Of a stretch of 64,000 nucleotides of DNA, positions 25,545 through 37,627 are shown piece after piece. Each line of letters opens with the position of its first letter. Within the stretch, counting starts at the first letter, position 1. Position numbers and translations under genes: made by a program. The DNA is from Thereva unica (taxonomy: Eukaryota; Arthropoda; Insecta; Diptera; Therevidae), in the NCBI GenBank assembly GCA_949987705.1, contig OX465281.1:86890543-86954542 (forward strand), written 5' to 3'. Under the pieces are notes generated by a model that had not been told where the DNA came from, did not search any database, and worked only from the letters and a program-made list of their open reading frames with translations.

Positions 25545-25550
25545 ACTTCC

Positions 25551-25988
25551 TGTGGGGCTAGTCACTCACAGGAATAGCTCCGAAATACGTTTTAAATACT
25601 TTTATTAATTAATGTATGTTAATCAACCTGGTTGTTAACGGTAAGACAACCGATTTATAACTAACTTAAAATTATGACAATTCCTTAAAATTAAAATAAT
25701 AAATTAACCTACGCCTACTTACTAAAACCTTTGGGATTCGCCGTATAGAAGTTAAGTGTTTTCACCGTTATTAGTGTACAGCGGTTTGTGTCTTTATGTT
25801 TGACATGTGAATGCTGCGGTGAACACATCATAGTCGCCACAATGCTCTCCACAACAGCGCCATCTAGGAGTGGCTTTAGAAAGTAATAGAATAGCCTATG
25901 TTCTCTCTGTTAATGTAAATAGCACATGGTTAAAATTTCATTGAGATCGATTGCACGGTGTAGGAGCCTAGATACGAATATACCCACA
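25551..25988 (-). repeat. LTR of an unplaced LTR retrotransposon (438 bp)
   Basis: In minus sense it starts TGTGGGTATATTCG and ends ACTAGCCCCACA, with the primer site after it. I infer an LTR from TG...CA ends plus primer site; no partner LTR or coding region is visible (the gap lies 780 bp away). Its type is unknown; the tRNA-Trp primer does not settle it. Confidence 0.65.
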
Positions 25989-25991
25989 TTA

Positions 25992-26111
25992 GGCTGCTCG
26001 CACACTGCTTCAGAATTTTTAGGAATTTGTGCGAATTCTGATGAGATTGTATACATTTTTATCAGAATTCGCAAAAATACGTACAATTTCTGATGCAGTG
26101 TGCGAGCAGCC
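25992..26111. mobile_element. 120-bp MITE, TTA target (PIF/Harbinger-like)
   Basis: Ends GGCTGCTCGCACACTGC and GCAGTGTGCGAGCAGCC are perfect inverses, flanked by TTA on both sides (25989-25991, 26112-26114). A 3-bp TWA duplication is typical of PIF/Harbinger. Inner sequence is also inverted around AGAATT. Confidence 0.9.
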
Positions 26112-26114
26112 TTA

Positions 26115-28589
26115 GTCGTTAAGTTCTCTAAAATAATCCAATTTTTCGCGCAATTTTCTTAATTTTTCTTTCCGTAAGAAACTTTTACTAACAAAGTAAT
26201 AGAAAAATTAAAAAAAAGAAGATGAATGAAATCGGTAAAGTCGTTCTCAAGTTATGGCGTCAGACCATTTCCCAATTATTAATTTTAAACCATTTGGTTC
26301 ATAAACTAAAAGAAGCTTTGAAAGCAGATCCAACAAATGTGAACGTCCTGCTGTACGGATTACTCCATTCGTCCCCTAAGGGATTAAACAACATTTAGCT
26401 GAACGATTTACAAATGCTGGCTATTCAAACCAAAATTACTTATTAAAATCGACGATTTTAGAACAAATGCATTGTTTGTCCATCCATAATTGTTCTGCTC
26501 TCATAACTATTCAGATTGTTAGCATGCTATTATTGCAAACAGTTCTTTATCCATTTACTCAGCATTCCCATCTGCTTTGTGGGCTAGTCTTCCATAACAA
26601 ATGTGAAGTGAAGTCCATTGTGCACTTCTGTATCCACTCCGTAAATGCAGTCAAAGGTAATTTATAAAATGATCTACTGATGGCTTACTTGTTGCCTTTA
26701 ATCATCTGAAGTGTATCTGCCTCCATTAATGCTCATAAGCCTTAACTAACATTTGTCCAGTCCCATTAAATCGCCGAGAAATGATTTATGGATTTTATGA
26801 TATATATGTATTCGCTCATCGTTATTTGCTTAAAGTTGCATTTATTGAAAGCTTGAAGGCTTACGCTTCAGAAACTTCAGAACACTCCCCGATATTTAAT
26901 TTGTACAAAAATTCACAGCAAAAGCAGATTGCAGTTACGTGGGAATCCTCTTGAGTTCTGGTTGAGCTCCTTTCCCTTTTTTGATATAAATTCTCAGGTC
27001 CTGGGGTTAACGGCTCATATTTTAAGGATACAGCGACCATTCAAAAGCCTTCTCCAATTGCTTATGGTTTAGTACGGGTGTAAAACCCAGCGAAGCAAAG
27101 CTTTAAAAAAGAATATCGGTCGACCATTAGTCCATAAAAGCATTTTTTTGGAATTAAAGTCTCGCACCGTTGTACGTTGTTTATGGAGCTGTAAAAATTG
27201 CTCAAGTGCCCGGGCTAAACCTGATATATTCCGAAAATATTTATTGGCTTTGAAGTACCTTTTCATAAATTGTGTTTTAAAATGCAATGTTTTATTTTCA
27301 TATCTTAACAATGCAAATATCATTCAAGTACTTAAAGAGCTTTTTTAGGTCGTTCTTAATCATCTTTACTGCATACAGATTTTGCGGTAATAATATTAGA
27401 TAAAAAAATCCTGCAATGGAAAAACCGAGAAAAAACATTGGATGTCCGAAAACTGTTTTATGATGTCTTAATCAATAACTAAACTTGTTTAATTAAAAGC
27501 TTAAGACGGTGCTCCATACACGCAGAAGAAAAGATAGGGCCTTCTCCAGTGCTAGCGAGGTGTATAGGTGCCTCAAAGAGTTTAATATCAACAATTTCAC
27601 TGGAACCAACAATATAAAATAGTTCGTGTCACGAAAATCGTACAGTGCCCATGATATTAAACATCGTTTATTATTTCTTAAATTGAAGTTTTAATTTGGC
27701 AATAAGTTAATGTTTTTAAATCAATTTCATATGATTGATTTTTTAAGAAAAAGTTTTAAATTCATTAACAAAAAGAAAAGAATTAAACATTCACTACTGT
27801 TGCAACGAAAATCATCAAGAGCTTCCTAGTTAAGATACCATCCCACAACTAAAACTGACTAATAAAAAAGTATTTGAACTCTATGAAATCCCCTAAATCT
27901 CAATACATTTATCCGTGTCCTCTCTTCTCTAGTATCAGAAGTTTCATTCAGTTTATACCATGTGGTGTGGCTCCTTGGATGTATACAGGATTACAAAGTG
28001 TCTTAAGTTGAAACAAGGTCTTGAATTGAATTATTTAGCTTTGAACATTGTTGTAATACCACTGATCTCGGAGGACTTAAAACAGTTGTGTCTTTGTCAT
28101 CGACCTTGTTAGCACTTTTTGTTTGGATGTTGCGATAACAAATTCACCAAGGCTACGACACGATTCGACTGAAGAGGTATGTATGTGTAGCATTTTAGAG
28201 ATGTTTTCTAGAGATTTTAATTCTAAAGCATCCCAGACTGCTAAACTTGATTTTAGCGATATTAAAGATATTGGCACAAAGATATTTACACAAAGATTGG
28301 GCGGTGGATGACTGGGATAATGTAGTTTTTAGTAAAAACTACATTATACAAGTCATCCATTGTCCGATCTTTGTATGAGAAGTTTCTTACAAATAGTTTC
28401 ATTTCCAAAACATTGCACCACATTTTGCGGTGAGTGCATATAAGTAACAATTAAATAAACTTTAACAGAATATTCATATATAAAATATATTGATCATTAT
28501 CCTTATCCTTAAATATAGACTAGCCATTAACGTTAACACTTCTAAAGTGTGGTCCTATGCACACTAATTTTTTGATATTTTAAACATTG
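26115..28589. other. About 2.5 kb without recognisable gene or repeat
   Basis: AT-rich, only short frames (66 codons at 26467, 84 codons at 27069 minus) with no motif. A 57-bp hairpin at 28305-28361 is listed apart. This may be unique host intergenic DNA. Confidence 0.5.
28305..28361. repeat. Short imperfect hairpin
   Basis: TGGATGACT...ATGTAGTTTTTA and TAAAAACTACAT...AGTCATCCA pair over about 25 bp per arm with a very small loop and a few mismatches in the middle. Could be a tiny MITE or precursor-like hairpin. Confidence 0.7.
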
Positions 28590-29590
28590 TGCAAATATGC
28601 GAAAAAGTCATAATATCTTCAGCCAAAGTGACGGATCTAAATTTTAATTCGACATAAGCTTCTTTTGCTGCCAAAAAGGACCTTCCCACGATGTTCACGG
28701 CATCCGCATATCCAAGTAATTGTTCCGACTGTTTAGCAATTGATGCACTTCTCTCGACTGACTTTTTCCTTATTACCTATCCTAGGGCCAGGTTGAAAAG
28801 CATGGGGGCCAGTCCATCTCCTTGTCTAAGTCCTTGTCGTACTTCGAACTCCTCTGTTATAACATTTTGGATCCTTACTTCCGCCAGTGAGCTATTTGTT
28901 GCGCATTTGATCAGTTGTATCAGCTTTGAGGGGAGAAATTGCGATAAGATCTCGTATAGCCTCTCCCTGTTTATTGAGTCATATGCCTGTTGAAATTCGA
29001 CAAATATCTGATATACATCTACATTTCTTTCCCAGTTTTTCTCCAGAATTTGCCTTAAGTTCAGCAGCTGGTCCGATGTTGACCTGTACTTCTAGTTTTT
29101 GTTTCACAAGAGTTGTGAAGGTTTTGTAGCTGGTGCTGAGGAGTGAGATGCCTCTGTATTTTTGGCAGGTTAATTTATCCCCTTTCTTGTATTTTGGGCA
29201 TGTAATCGCTTTCTTCCAGTCATCTAGTATAACTTCTTCCTCCCAGATGGTGCATATAAGTTCGTGTAAAGTTCGTAATAGTTGTGGTCCTCCTTCCTTT
29301 AGCAGCTCAGCTGCTATTCCACCGGCGCCTGGCGATTTGTTGCTGTACTGCCTTTTTACAGCTTCCGGTACCTCATCCAGTGTTGATGGTTCTATTGATG
29401 TTATCTTGGGGAATTACAAATGCCTCTGTCTGTGGATTCTCGTTTAGTATGGGGTAGGATTCAATAGGTTCTGAAAATACTTTCTCCACCTTTCTTTTAT
29501 CCTATCAGGATCTAGTAATAAGTTTCCATCTATGTCTTTGCAAATTGACCAGACCGCTGCGTCCAATCTAAGCTGAATTTGTTATAGAAA
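28590..29590 (-). pseudogene. LINE reverse transcriptase fragment with altered catalytic box
   Basis: Minus-strand segments in changing frames: GNLLLDPDRIKERWRKYFQN (about 29530), SPGAGGIAAELLKEGGPQLL, KYRGISLLSTSYKTF, IFVEFQQAYDSIN (motif A), VRQGLRQGDGLAPMLFNLAL and GYADAVNIVGRS. The catalytic YADD reads YADA (28699-28710), which would abolish RT activity. There is a stop after the FNLALG block and at least one frameshift near 29090. Endonuclease and C-terminus are absent. It resembles RTE-like RTs. Confidence 0.9.
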
Positions 29591-30205
29591 TTTAAATGTA
29601 ACTTTTATAAATAAATTTTAGCTTGCGGGATTCCCATTATATTTTGGATTTTACCCATAACAAAGGATGAAAATGAAGGGCTACAAGCGGATACATAAAC
29701 CAATTTCAAGGGCGATCATTTTATTACACTGACATTCTTAACAGATTGAAAATCAATTTGCCAGCTTCCTCATGTGTAAAAACGCCTTAATGTGACACCT
29801 ACATCCTTTTTTATACCCCATAAAAAGCAAGGTAATTTACGATTAGCGAATTTATCACTGATACCAAGAGTCTTTGTTTCATGGAAAGGGTTATATATGA
29901 GTGAATTTTATGCCTGCGGGACCATGAGTTCATTTAATTAATTTAGAATTATTTTTCGCTGATGTAATAACCGAGATTCACAATCTTTCCACATTAAAAT
30001 TTGGGTTGATATGAACCCTTTGAGGTTCAAACAGATTATTTTATACATAAGAAAAAAATATTCTTATTAATAACGAAAAGAGTTTCATTTCGTGAATTTA
30101 ATATTTATTTAAGTTTTTCATGTGAAAGTCTAGCTTAGAAGTCAACTTTTATATGACCACTCCTCTACTGGAATGCCTACTACGAAGCTTAGCAGGAAGA
30201 GAGCG
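29591..30205. other. No gene seen
   Basis: AT-rich sequence without ORF, repeat or motif that I can support. Confidence 0.5.
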
Positions 30206-30640
30206 ATAAGTAAAGGTGCGGGGCCAATGAACGTCGCGCCTACTAAGTTCGCCTTGACATATCGCAACATGCGCGGCGAACTCGGCAAACCCGGGCCCAA
30301 TGAAAGCTTTGACAACTTAATTTTTTTTATTGCTTACGTCAATTTGAACGTGAAAATTTAAGTGCATTTTTGTTATGGAAGCTACATTTGTGTAATTATA
30401 AAAGCTAAAATTAGTGGAATTTCAGTGGGACTGAAAAATGGAGTCGGAAATGTTGAATATGTCCGCGGAACATAACTGACAAAATAATTTTAAATTGAAT
30501 AAATTACCAAAGTTAAATTTTAATAAATAATTGCACATACTTATATTTTTCTTTAATTGATTTACCGTGACCGACACAAATGCGTGCTCTTCTCCTTACT
30601 GTTCAATTACAGTGAGAGCGGCGGCGTGCGTCGACGGCAT
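30206..30640. repeat. Left member of an inverted repeat pair (with 37808-38046)
   Basis: Two blocks match, in the same order, the complement of 37808-38046: a diverged block at 30212-30262 (GGGGCCAATGAACG, GTTCGCCTTGA) and a perfect 33-bp block at 30599-30631 (CAATTACAGTGAGAGCGGCG). They are about 390 bp apart here and about 200 bp apart on the right. Confidence 0.65.
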
Positions 30641-30818
30641 GAAGCGTCGTTAAGGAACGGCAGTAGCAGCGTTTAACGACGGCAGAATTATAATAGGCCG
30701 TTACGGCAGTCAAATAATTTAAAAAAAACCGGTGCCCCGGGCCACGGCGCTTCGCGCTGTGGCGATTATTACGTGACAACTACCATGTTGCTCGTTATCT
30801 GTTATTCATTACATGCAA

Positions 30819-32175
30819 TCCTTACTAATATTATAAACGCGAAAGTAACTCTGTCTGTCTGTCTGTCTGTCTGTCTGTTACGCTTTCACGCCTAAACCAC
30901 TAAACCGATTTTGATGAAATTTGCTACAGACATAGTTTAGACCTTGGAGACGGACATAGGCTACTTTTTATGGAGAAAAAAAGGGTTGAAGGGGGTGAAA
31001 TGGGGTTCAATAAGTTGTAAGGAGATTTTTTATCTTTACTTTTTTTTCTATTGTATAAAAGTAACTGACTAACAGACAACGCACAACCTAAACCGCTGGA
31101 GCTAAAGGGCTGAAATTTTGACAGTGCATCCCTATAATGGCGTGGACATCCACTATAAAGCAATTTTTCGAAATTCATCCCCTAAGGGGGTGAAATGGGG
31201 TTTATCCAAACCGTTGGGGCTATAGGGCTGAAATTTTGACAGTGCATCCCTATAATGGTGTGGACATCCGATAAGAAGCGATTTTTCGAAATTCATCCCC
31301 TAAGGGGGTGAAATGGGGTTTACCCAAACCGCTGGAGCTATAGGGCTGAAATTTTGACAGTGCATCCATATAATGACGTTTACCTACATCCACTAAAAAG
31401 CGATTTTTCGAAATTCATCCCCTAAGGGGTTGAAATGGCTTTTATCCAAACGGCTAAAGTTATAGGGCTGAAATTTTGACAGTGCATCCCTATAATGGCG
31501 TGGACATCCACTATAAAGCGATTTTTCGAAATTCATCCCTTAAGGGGGTGAAATGGGGTATATCCAAACCGCTGGAGCTATAGGGTTGAAATTTCAACAG
31601 TGGATCCCTTTAATGACGTGGACATCCACTAAAGAGAGATATTTTCGAAATTCAACTCCTAAGGGTGTGAAATGGGATTTTTACAAACCACTAAAGCTAT
31701 AGGGATGAAAATTGGACAGTGCATCCCTATAATGGAGTGGACATCCACTATAAAGCGATTTTTCAAAATTCATCCCTAAGGGGGTGAAATGGGGTTTACC
31801 CAAACCACTGGAGCTATAGGGCTGAAATTTTGACAGTGCATTCCTATAATGGCGTGGACATCTACTAAAAAGCGATTTTTCGAAATCCATCCCCTAAGGG
31901 AGTGAAATGGGGTTTACCCAAACCGCAGGAGCTATAGGGCTGAAATTTTGACAGTGCATCCCTATAATGGCGTGAACATCCACTAAGAAGCGATTTGTTA
32001 AGCAGAGGTGATATTCGCAGCAATTTGTTTACCATATTTATTAAAAAAATGCATTATAATAAACCCTTTTTAGGGATAATAACAGAAGACTTTTTTGTTG
32101 GTTTTTTTTTAAGGAAAACATTGCACATAATAAACAGTTTTTAAAGGCGTTGCAAGGCACGCGGGTTTTATGCTA
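30819..32175 (+). mobile_element. Helitron family A, copy 3 (about 1.36 kb)
   Basis: Starts TCCTTACTAATATTATAAAC after A; seven to eight 118-bp units; ends GCACGCGGGTTTTATGCTA followed by T, with the final G of CTAG lost or changed. No ORF. Same hairpin as the complete copy near its end. Confidence 0.93.
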
Positions 32176-32257
32176 TATATAATAAACACAATATACATAT
32201 AATTTTGCAGTATTTTTATTTTTTTATTCGTTCTCAAATGTAACAATGACAGTAATA

Positions 32258-32852
32258 TCCCAGCGGGAAATGTAATGGGTAGGTAAGCGAGGTGGTAGTG
32301 AGATGGACACATTACCTTTGTGATGAAATCATAGGTTACTTTTACATAGGGATGCCCTAGAGCGGGAAGTACTTACAGTAGGCATTACAGACGAGGACTT
32401 ATTTCAGAGGCGAAATGTATTAGGTGAATACACAGATTATCATGTAAGGCATGCAGAATAAATTACTGGGTACCCTTTTTAGCAATAAAAACAATGCTTT
32501 CCGAAAGTACCATTCCATTTTTGCTACATTTGGTATGGATTTTTCTAACAAGACATCTTTTTGATTTTGTTGCTCATTGTTAGTGGTATAAATTAATCTT
32601 ATAAAATTGATGAGGACGGAATAAACTCAAGAAGAGAGGCTTTGACCAGCCAAAGACAAAGAATGACAAAAGCACATCACATTTCCAACGAAAGTATTTC
32701 TCAAGGCATTACCTAGTCGCTTACCTATTCATTACAACGTAAAGACCTCCATTTTCCTAAATTTCCAGTAGAATTTTTCGATTACCAGGTAGGCGCTTAC
32801 ACAAATCATTGAAGAATTCGTGGGTTACCACTTGCTAGTTTTCCCGCTGGGA
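32258..32852. mobile_element. About 600-bp TIR element
   Basis: TCCCAGCGGGAAA at the left and TTTCCCGCTGGGA at the right, flanked by TA/ATA. TIR is only 13-16 bp. The flanks share ATAAACACAATATA (about 32178, 32854). No ORF. Confidence 0.65.
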
Positions 32853-33037
32853 TATAAACACAATATAGATAAGCGGCACTCATTGCCACTACTACAAATG
32901 CAGCGTAAGCCACGCCCACTCACACGGTTATGCGACACTTTGTCGCTTGGGCATCCCGGCTAACCGTTTTATTAGACGTTGTCACGTAAAAAATATTTGA
33001 CTTGTCGATATTGTGACATTTTGCGTTTTCTATTACA

Positions 33038-34352
33038 ATGGGAAAAGTTAAAAAAGCGCAAAAAGCATATTTAGCAATTACATTGCTTTCATTGCTGCGT
33101 AAAAAAAAAAGAATATATACGCGAGAACTGTTCCAAGATAAGTCTAATGGATTGTTTCACTCATCTTTTGAGGTAAGCGTTTACTTCACCAATTAATTTC
33201 TAATCAATTATTTATTGTTTGTAATATTTTAGGTTCTACATAATAGAGATGAAGAAATGTTCTTCAAATCAATTCGAATGGATCCGAAGATGTTTGATAT
33301 GCTCCTGAGACTATTGGAGCTATCTTTGAGTAAATGTTCTATTAGAACCCCAGTTCAACCGGCGGAAAGATTGTTTTTAACTTTAGTGTAAGCATATAAA
33401 ATGAAATTATATAAAGGTTATTATAATAACAATTTCAATGTCTTTTAGTTACTTAGCACACGGCTGTGCATACCATATTTTGTCGGCCTGCTTTAAATTA
33501 GGCCATACTACAGTAAGAAATATAGTGTTGGAAACATGCGACAAGATGTGGGAATTATTGGGCCCAATATATTTAGCAGTCCCACACCGTGAAGAGTGGA
33601 AGCGAATTGCTAAAGAGTTTGAAAATAAATGGAATCTTCCAAATTGTGTTGGTGCTATTGATGGCAAACACATTAATATTGTGGCCCCACCGAATAGCGG
33701 GTCATTATATTTTAATTATAAAGGACATCATAGTGTAGTGCTTTTGGCTATATGTGATGCCAATTATATATTCACCGCAATCAGCGTGGGCGCATATGGT
33801 TCCCAAAGTGATGGAGGAATTTTCGCTAGATCTAATCTAGGGAAAGAGATCACAGCAAATAAAATAAATTTACCTCCACCTGCCAAACTTCCAAATACGG
33901 ATTTATTATTCCCACATTTTTTTGTCGGCGATGCTGCATTCCCGTTGTTGCCTAATTTGATGAAACCATTCCCTGGGAAACACCTAAATTCTGAAAAAAC
34001 AGCAACAAACTATAGAATATCGAAAGCACGAATAACAATAGAAAATACATTTGGTAAGTTTTTAAGTCAATTATATTTAGGAAATAAACCTATTTCTTTT
34101 TTAGGTATATTGACAGCACGATGGCGAGTACTACGGACAACCCTTCACATGCATGTACTGGCATGTGTAACAATGCACAACTTCTTAAAGTTACATAAGT
34201 GCTCCGTTTACTGTGAAAATATAGAAAATGTACATGACACAGAACAAGAAATAACACCACTCAGTGGTATTGTTAATGGACATTCTAATAGGGCATCATC
34301 ATCCGCCATTAATAACAGATTAATGCTTTCAGAATATTTGCTTTCCAACTAA
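33038..34352 (+). CDS. PIF/Harbinger transposase, four exons, apparently intact
   Basis: Exons 33038-33172, 33233-33387, 33449-34053 and 34105-34352 join in frame through GT-AG introns to about 380 residues, a normal length. The catalytic triad of the DDE_Tnp_4 (HARBI1-like) domain is complete: GAIDGKHIN, FVGDAAFPLLP and ITIENTFG, the last split by intron 3 and followed by ILTARWRVL. The N-terminus (MGKVKKAQKAYLAITLLSLL, then FFKSIRMDPKMFDMLLRLLE) is helical, as in these transposases. I chose the ATG at 33038 because it is the first in the frame the splices require. The protein would cut the element at TWA targets, and in this superfamily needs a Myb/MADF partner for nuclear entry and DNA binding; that partner lies next door, broken. 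Confidence 0.9.
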
Positions 34353-35230
34353 TAAAAATCACTTCAATTTAGTATATCTGGTTTTTTGCTATAACTATCA
34401 CCCTGTAGGAAATAAACTTATTTCTTTTTTAGGTAACTCAAAATGAAACACGGAAATTTAAAAAATAACATACATATATATTTCTGAATAAACTATTAAT
34501 TCACATAACACATTTCACGAACTCAAATTCAAATATATATATCTAAAGAACTCAAAAACATTTTAACTTTAAAAACTTTACAAAATTATTTCCTGGTTTT
34601 CATCAGTCTCCAAATCTGCTATTGCCGTGTTAACTATTCCCAGTAATTGTAACTCCATGTTGAATCGTTTTCGTAATGGAAGCAATTTCAATCTTTTAGA
34701 AATTACTTTTCCAAACTCGTCTTCTTGTTCCTCGTCTTTAACACTGTTCAGGAACTGCTCAAACAATTTCAATTGCCTCTCTTTGCAACCACTTTTTGCT
34801 TTTTTGGAGCAATTACTGGGAGTAGTATCAGATGCCGTACTGGGAGTAGTATCAGATGCCGATAAAATACTTGTTTCCAATTCACACAATGAATTATTTT
34901 CAATACAGTTTGGTACATTGGAAAGTGTTCTAAATTATAATTAATTATTATATCAATTTTTCCTTAAAATTATTTTCATTTATAACTTACGGTTTACTGT
35001 GGCTGTATCCATCTAAAAACCGTAAGGATTCCATCCAGGGCCACTGTGCTTGGATATCCAATTCGGAACCAGAAGCTTGTCTTCGTTTTTCCTTCACATA
35101 GCGATCCCGAAGGCTTTTCCACCGCGTTTTACATTCGTTTACTGCAATAAATTTACAATGGATTAAATATTATATTGTTTACAATATAAATTAAAAGTAC
35201 TTACAATTATAACCTATCGACTGGGATATA

Positions 35231-37627
35231 TCGTCCCCTTCAAGTCATAAAGACGTATCTCAAAAAAATCGGTTTTTGAGATACGTCAGCAATGAACTCG
35301 TCTTACCTCCCTCTACGTCCTCTCTAAGTGGCATATCTCTATTTGTAACGGTTTAGTAGTTATGCTACATTTTTTTCCCGGCGTATCTCATTAATTTAAC
35401 TTATAAGTTCACGCAAACTGACGTATCTTGAGATGCGTCTGTTTTTAGAACAAAATTAAAATTATTTCCATCAAAAATTTCAAGCAAACAGACGAAATTT
35501 TCTTTGTTCCAGGCTATTGAGGTTTTGTAATACCTAAAATGAGTTCAGATGAGTTTTTTAATAGCTCAGATGACGAGCCCTTGGCAAAAAAAGTTAAGTT
35601 ACTGGAAATTAAAGTTTCTCAAGATGAACAAGATGAGTTCAATAAAAAGATGATTGAAAATCACATAGCAAGGTTTCCATTTGTAGAATCCCACTATTAC
35701 CGATCAAAGACAACGAGGAACTATACTTGCATCCTGATCTGACACTTGCAAAAATGTATTTTTTGTTTAAAGAAGAAAATAAAAACATCCCTAACTTGCC
35801 TAGTCTTTCAAGCTACAGGCGGGTGTTTGTGTCCAAAAAACTATCTTTCCACAGACCAAAGAAAGATCAATGCAGTCTATGCTTGACATATCTTAAAGGA
35901 GATAATGAAATAAAATCTAAACTTAAAATACAATATGAGGCTCACTGTAACGAAAAACTGAAAGTGAGAGAATTAAAAGATGATTGCAAAAAGCATTGCA
36001 AAATGGAAATAGAGAAAAACAAAGAAGAACCGAAAGAATTCAAAGTTAAAAGTCTGTGTGGCTCATTCGATCTACAACAAGTACTTCATTTGCCAATTAC
36101 GAAAGAGAGTGCAGTATTTTATAAGAGAAGACTAGGTGTGTTCAACCTTACTTTCTACAACATTGGGACGAGAGAAGTATTTTGTTACACGTGGGATGAG
36201 TGGCAGAGTAAGCGAGGATCCTCTGAAATATCTACAGCCGTGTATATGGCATTGAAACACTATGACGATCAAAGCATAAAAAATGTGACTTTGTTTTCCG
36301 ATGGATGCCCAGGACAAAACAAAAACTCTATAATCCCTACTATGTTGCTGTATTTTGTTTCACAAAGTAAATCTATAGAGGAAATAAGTTTGCGATTATT
36401 TTAGCCTTACCTGGAACGCTGGAGACATCATCATTCCTTCGCAGCTACACCCTGTTTTCCGACTAGCCAGACTTGGTGACCCTTACAATGTCATACCCCT
36501 TCAGTCCTGTGAGTTTCTTGACTTCAAAAAACTTTCGAAGGATCTCAGAATATTACAGAGGAGTTGAAGAAGTTAAAGGGTCACCAACTTCGATTCTCGA
36601 TTGGACAAAAATGGCTGAACTGAAAGTGTCCAAGGCCAATTTGCAGAAAATCCTGTTTAAGACAAGCCGCTTGCAGGAGGATTAGACAAAGTTAAAGCTT
36701 AAGCGGCAGAAGGAGAACATTTCGAAAATGCAAGTGGATAAGCTTAACAAAAAACAAGTCATGATTCCGAAAGCAAAGTATGAAGATCTTTTGTCACTTT
36801 GTCAAGGCGTGATTCCAGTCATTCGCTCCGAGGAACACAAACAGTTTTACCGGCAACTGCCACATCATGATCAACAGTGAAACGTCACAACACATTCAAA
36901 TCCTATCTTAAGGAGTAAGCAGGAAAGCACATAATTTGTTATAGTTAGGGGCATAACTTTTTAGTTCTTTTTAATTCAGGAAATAACTTTTCTTAGGTTA
37001 TTGTTTATCATGACATTAATATAATTTTTATAGGGTGAAAAGGATGGTATTAAGTTTTTTTATTATACACCATAATATTATCATTTGAGCTTATTTTGTA
37101 GTAGACAATGATTATAACAGAAGCACGATGTGACCTTAGTTTTCTTTTTTTTAAATAAAGGAATATGCGCTAATTTTCGTTAATTAACATTAAACATATT
37201 TTTTATAGATTTCAGATTTTTATCAAATAAAACGTACTGTAAAATTCAACTCTTTTTTATAACCCATGTGTACACTTCTATGTATTGTATTTCAGTAAAC
37301 TTCCATAATTTTAAGCCTATTTTGCCAAAATACTAAAAATATCTATAGTGAATACTGTGGCGTAACAATAAAAAGGTTGACAAAAAATTCAGTCGAAGTG
37401 ACGTATCTCATTTACATATAAAATTTAGTATGTATATATTAAATTAAATGGTTAAACTTACATCTAAACTAAAGCTTAGTCCTTAAAGCATAACTACACC
37501 AAATATTAAGGCTCTATCTGCAACGGTTTCGTCATAACAAATGGAAACATGAAGGCACTTTACGTTATTTGGCTCTCCTGAAAAGTTGCCAAAACTGAGA
37601 TACGTCTTTATGACTTGAAGGGGACGA
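35231..37627 (+). mobile_element. 2.4-kb TIR transposon inside the MADF gene
   Basis: TIRs of about 30 bp: TCGTCCCCTTCAAGTCATAA at 35231 and its inverse ending at 37627. The gene frame shows the empty site CTGGGATATTATCCC, giving a 2-3 bp duplication (AT or TAT). GACGTATCTCA-like motifs recur at 35252, 35277 (inverted), 35381, 35420-35439 (inverted pair), 37400 and 37596 (inverted). It carries a decayed ORF (35539-36880). Confidence 0.85.
35539..36880 (+). pseudogene. Putative transposase of the 35231-37627 element, unassigned family
   Basis: Starts at 35539 with MSSDEFFNSSDDEPLAKKVK; RFPFVESHYYRS follows, and a frameshift near 35730 leads to the main frame (35727-36404): HPDLTLAKMYFLFKEE, FHRPKKDQCSLCLTY (paired cysteines), SLCGSFDLQQVLHLPITKES, FYKRRLGVFNLT, CYTWDEWQSKRGSSEIS and VTLFSDGCPGQNKNS. 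The next piece (36405-36590, broken frames) has RLARLGDPYNVIPLQ; the end (36700-36880) reads ISKMQVDKLN, AKYEDLLSLCQGVIP. The acidic residues in GSFDLQ, TWDEW and FSDGC look like an RNase H-fold (DDE) core. I have seen this pattern in uncharacterised insect proteins but cannot name the superfamily. Confidence 0.6.

Noticed and set aside
25207..25545. CRISPR-like array
   Set aside because: Units are about 25 bp with no unique spacers, in a eukaryotic genome; it is a minisatellite.
26467..26667. Short plus-strand ORF of 66 codons
   Set aside because: No motif, no supporting splice signals, and composition like the surrounding non-coding DNA.
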